Source: an uncultured Bacteroidota bacterium (lineage in GTDB: Bacteria; Bacteroidota; Bacteroidia; Chitinophagales; Chitinophagaceae). From it: a DNA stretch of 8,135 nucleotides. The stretch spans positions 1 to 8,135 of the forward strand of contig CAIWHI010000997.1 in NCBI GenBank assembly GCA_903912435.1, written 5' to 3'. This document shows, one piece after another, positions 6,010 through 8,135 of the stretch. The position numbers were made by a program, and so were the translations under genes. Numbering within the stretch: position 1 is the stretch's first letter; every line of letters starts with the position of its first letter. The notes beneath the pieces are model-generated. The model made no database searches. It saw nothing but the letters and a program-made list of their open reading frames with translations, and was not told where the DNA came from.

Positions 6010-6044
6010 AAAAAAAGCCCGGTCAAAAACCGGGCTTCAAAAAA
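6010..6044 (-). terminator. Intrinsic terminator of the desaturase gene
   Basis: AAGCCCGGT (6015-6023) and ACCGGGCTT (6029-6037) are exact complements around CAAAA. On the minus strand the stem is followed by a T-run (the A-run at 6010-6016), 18 bases past the desaturase stop. A-rich sequence on the other side gives T residues on the + strand as well, so it could work in both directions. Confidence 0.9.
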
Positions 6045-6054
6045 ATATTTATAA

Positions 6055-7152
6055 TTATTGCATAGTCCCTAGCTTCTTAAGCATACGGCCATGCTCGCGG
6101 AGGGCATAGATAAAGTTGGGCATTACAATATAAGGAACTCCATATTGCTCGGCAGTTTTGCGCACTATCTTGGCTATTTGTGGGTAGTGTACATGCGAGA
6201 TGTGCGGGAACAGGTGATGTTCTACCTGGTAATTTAATCCACCTATAAACCAATACATTAGTTTGCTCTTTGGTGAGAAATCGGCTGTATTCATCAATTG
6301 GTGGATAGCCCAGTTGTTCTCAATTTTACGCTCATCTGTAGGCAATGGGAATTCTGAACTTTCTAATACGTGTGCCAACTGGAAAATACAAGAAAGCCCA
6401 AGACCTGCTGTAAAATGCAATATAAAGAAGCCAATTACTACTGAATACCATGGCATACCAGAGAAAATTAATGGCAATACCAATACATAACCAAAATAGA
6501 TTACCTTATAGATACTTAACTCAATAAGGGCATTCTTAAGGGTGATTCTTTCCTTTTTCAATAATCCCTTTTCCTCATACTGAAACAGTAGACGGTAATC
6601 TTTATAAGTTACCCACTGCAGGGTAAGCAGGCAATACAAAAACCATGCATAGATATGCTGGTAGCGATGCAAAGGCAGCTTCTTGGCATGTGGCGAAAAC
6701 CTCATCAATCCACCTACTTCGATATCCTCATCCAGACCTTCGATATTAGTATAGGTATGGTGCAGGATATTGTGCTGTATCCTCCAGGTAACATCATAGC
6801 CGCCTACTACATTTACCAGGTCGCCTACTACCTTATTCACTGTTTTATTATCGGAATAGGAACCATGATTGGAATCGTGGTGCACACTACAGCCTATACC
6901 TACCATGCCCATACCCATAAGGAACCACAAACCATAAAACAAGCCTGCACTTGCAGCACCTACTCCGGTAATGATTAAAATATAGGGAACAAAGAACAGC
7001 GCCAGCATGGCTACTGTTTTCCATCTTAGTGCTCTATTGCCGGTTGGGGCTATATTATTTTCCTTAAAAAACTCGTCTATATTCTTCTTTAATGCATCGT
7101 AAAAACCGTCTCCTGTCTTTGATGCGAACTTTACTATATTTAATTTACTCAC
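6055..7152 (-). CDS. Membrane fatty acid desaturase (delta-6/acyl-lipid type, no cytochrome b5 domain)
   Basis: This encodes a 365-residue integral membrane di-iron desaturase that introduces a double bond into acyl chains, adjusting membrane fluidity. All three histidine boxes are present: HDSNH (His92-His96), HNILHH (His127, His131, His132) and QVEHH (Gln309, His312, His313). The Q in the third box is characteristic of the delta-6/front-end-like subfamily. Four hydrophobic segments at about 45-66, 68-90, 212-232 and 237-258 fit the usual topology, with the histidine boxes on the cytoplasmic side. There is no fused cytochrome b5, so an external electron donor such as ferredoxin or a reductase is needed; none is encoded nearby. 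The start is GTG (7152-7150): a TAA stop lies four codons upstream in frame, with no ATG between, and the family's N-terminus fits. A good promoter sits just upstream and a strong terminator follows, so the gene is a single transcription unit. Regiospecificity is inferred only from the family. Confidence 0.93.
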   Translation of the reverse strand: MSKLNIVKFASKTGDGFYDALKKNIDEFFKENNIAPTGNRALRWKTVAMLALFFVPYILIITGVGAASAGLFYGLWFLMGMGMVGIGCSVHHDSNHGSYSDNKTVNKVVGDLVNVVGGYDVTWRIQHNILHHTYTNIEGLDEDIEVGGLMRFSPHAKKLPLHRYQHIYAWFLYCLLTLQWVTYKDYRLLFQYEEKGLLKKERITLKNALIELSIYKVIYFGYVLVLPLIFSGMPWYSVVIGFFILHFTAGLGLSCIFQLAHVLESSEFPLPTDERKIENNWAIHQLMNTADFSPKSKLMYWFIGGLNYQVEHHLFPHISHVHYPQIAKIVRKTAEQYGVPYIVMPNFIYALREHGRMLKKLGTMQ

Positions 7153-7180
7153 TCGTGTATCTATTTAAAAAAATTTGGCT

Positions 7181-7213
7181 CAAATATAATCAATAAAAAC
7201 CGTAACTCATAAA
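7181..7213 (-). promoter_or_regulatory. Bacteroidota-type promoter for the desaturase gene
   Basis: On the minus strand TATATTTG (7188-7181) matches the -7 consensus TAnnTTTG exactly. TTTA (7213-7210) lies 21 bases upstream as a -33 TTTG-like box. The predicted transcript start falls about 20 bases before the GTG, giving a short leader without a Shine-Dalgarno. Confidence 0.6.
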
Positions 7214-7280
7214 GATTTATCCACAAACGAATTCAGACTTTCAAAATTTAATATTGGCCTCTCTATTGTAAAGACAGCTT

Positions 7281-7310
7281 AAAAAAAGTCTCCGACATTC
7301 GCCGGAGACT
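7281..7310 (-). terminator. Intrinsic terminator of the TPR gene
   Basis: AGTCTCCG (7287-7294) and CGGAGACT (7303-7310) form an eight-base-pair, GC-rich stem around an eight-base loop. On the minus strand it is followed by seven T (the A-run at 7281-7287), about 40 bases past the stop codon. It separates the TPR gene from the desaturase. Confidence 0.9.
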
Positions 7311-7349
7311 CCTTAAATTGATGAATATAATATTTATTCAGAAATAAAA

Positions 7350-8135
7350 TTATTTCAAAGTACCTAATTTGGTAGTCATTTCTTTAGACTTATCCATTTT
7401 GCTCTGGAAGGCATAAATATCCTTTAGTGCCATAACAGTAGCTTTGTATGAAGCCATATCCTCACCTTTTAAAGCTGACTCATTAGCTGATGAAATGCTG
7501 TAAGATTTTTCCAAAAATGGAAGTGCCTTATTGAAAGCCGCATCCAGCTTCACTTTCAATGCATCATATTTTTTATTATCTGCATCGGTAACACCTGTGA
7601 TAGCTCTCATCTGGTCATTCACTTCCTTAGCCTGGTTAAAATAGAATGCACCAAAGTTGTAATTATAGCTTAAATTATCAGGAGCAATCTTTACAGCTTT
7701 AGAAAATGCATCTTCAGCCTTGACAGATAATTCAGCAGCATTTGATGGCTTTGGGGTAGCATTAGCCATTGAAGAGTAAGTAGTTGCAATATTGAATTGT
7801 ATATCAGCATTATTTGGTTCGCTTGCTGCTGCTTCCTCAAGTTTTTTAGCCAGATCATCCATTTTACCTGATTTGATATACGAGTTCAACTCACTATTAC
7901 GAATGGTAACATCATTTGGATATGCTTTACGGCCCTCTGCAATTGTAGCGGTAGCATCAGCAGTATTCTTGGTTTGGTTATAAGCATCAATCAGGCACTC
8001 ATAAACCGATGGCGATTTGGTAATATCATTGTTCTTTACCTTAACCAGTAGTGGAATTGCCTCCTCATATTTGTGCTGTGTATAAGCGCTGTTAGCAAGT
8101 ATCAGGCTGGCATTTGCAGTCATAGTATCGAATGC
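7350..8135 (-). CDS. Tetratricopeptide repeat protein, N-terminal part outside window
   Basis: This is the C-terminal 261 residues of a TPR protein. The frame is open to the window edge, and the residues before the first in-frame ATG (8123) read as continuous TPR sequence, so the true start lies beyond the window. Helical repeats with TPR spacing are visible, numbered from that ATG: about 5-35 (LANSAYTQHKYEEAIPLL), 40-70, 74-104, 108-150 (FNIATTYSSMA ... AFSKAVKIAPDN) and 153-210 (YNFGAFYFNQAKEVND ... KALPFLEKSYSI), followed by a closing helix pair. The protein is rich in Ala and Lys. The block with an inserted helix between Asn-Tyr-Asn-Phe-Gly and the Asn-Lys-Ala-Leu-Pro-Phe-Leu helix resembles a Bacteroidota TPR family usually carrying an N-terminal signal peptide, so an envelope location is plausible but cannot be seen here. 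It probably acts as a protein-interaction scaffold; no partner is evident. Confidence 0.87.
   Translation of the reverse strand, partial: AFDTMTANASLILANSAYTQHKYEEAIPLLVKVKNNDITKSPSVYECLIDAYNQTKNTADATATIAEGRKAYPNDVTIRNSELNSYIKSGKMDDLAKKLEEAAASEPNNADIQFNIATTYSSMANATPKPSNAAELSVKAEDAFSKAVKIAPDNLSYNYNFGAFYFNQAKEVNDQMRAITGVTDADNKKYDALKVKLDAAFNKALPFLEKSYSISSANESALKGEDMASYKATVMALKDIYAFQSKMDKSKEMTTKLGTLK

Larger units (their letters stand above)
5087..6054. other. Long intergenic gap with repeat-rich segment
   Basis: This stretch of nearly 1 kb lies between the desaturase terminator and the hydrolase start, both on the minus strand. It contains a possible hydrolase promoter (5154-5183), a repeat-rich segment (5481-5620), a GC-rich palindrome CGGCAT-T-ATGCCG (about 5960-5972), a run of seven C (5921-5927), and the desaturase terminator. 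Two overlapping minus-strand ORFs (5280-5480 and 5335-5556) and one + ORF (5561-5746) of 60 to 73 codons resemble no family known to me and overlap the repeats. I regard them as chance frames, possibly inside dead mobile DNA. Confidence 0.55.

Noticed and set aside
6263..6978. Two + strand ORFs inside the desaturase region
   Set aside because: They are shadows of the minus-strand desaturase, which has all three histidine boxes.
1..8135. CRISPR array, defence island or retron-like system
   Set aside because: No regularly spaced repeats, no reverse transcriptase, nuclease or other defence protein is encoded; the alpha/beta hydrolase has no partner gene that would suggest a defence role.

Overview
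The window is AT-rich bacterial DNA, most likely from a member of the Bacteroidota (Chitinophagales or Sphingobacteriales type). This rests on three things. The protein families are typical of that phylum: an M15 peptidase, a LigB-type dioxygenase, a soluble delta-6-like desaturase without cytochrome b5, and an alanine- and lysine-rich TPR protein. Shine-Dalgarno signals are essentially absent. At least one upstream region carries a good TAnnTTTG promoter motif. The taxonomic placement is inference.

Layout, left to right. Bases 1-726 hold the 3' part of an M15 (VanY-like) zinc D,D-peptidase gene on +, cut by the window edge. Bases 727-2536 hold no intact gene but do hold debris and structure: a decayed minus-strand fragment of cysD (sulfate adenylyltransferase subunit 2) with an in-frame TAG, a 49-codon minus-strand ORF resembling the N-terminus of a Bacteroidota helix-turn-helix (HTH_17-type) protein, several inverted repeats, and a strong intrinsic terminator with no gene upstream of it. 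Bases 2537-3325 encode a class III extradiol ring-cleavage dioxygenase on +. After a 420-base gap comes a minus-strand alpha/beta hydrolase with a membrane segment (3749-5086). A second long gap (5087-6054) has repeat-rich DNA that may be the end of a dead insertion sequence. Two minus-strand genes close the window, each with its own intrinsic terminator: a membrane fatty acid desaturase (6055-7152) and the C-terminal part of a TPR protein (7350-8135, cut by the window edge).

The genes do not form an operon or an obvious pathway. Each is flanked by a gap, a terminator or a strand switch. The M15 peptidase (cell wall), the desaturase (membrane lipid unsaturation) and the TPR protein look like ordinary chromosomal housekeeping or accessory genes. 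The 727-2536 and 5087-6054 stretches look like places where genes or mobile DNA have been inserted and eroded.

I did not find a convincing new multi-gene system. The items most worth checking are the orphan terminator and its upstream structured DNA (a candidate small RNA), the mutually exclusive hairpins in front of the dioxygenase, and the two gene relics.
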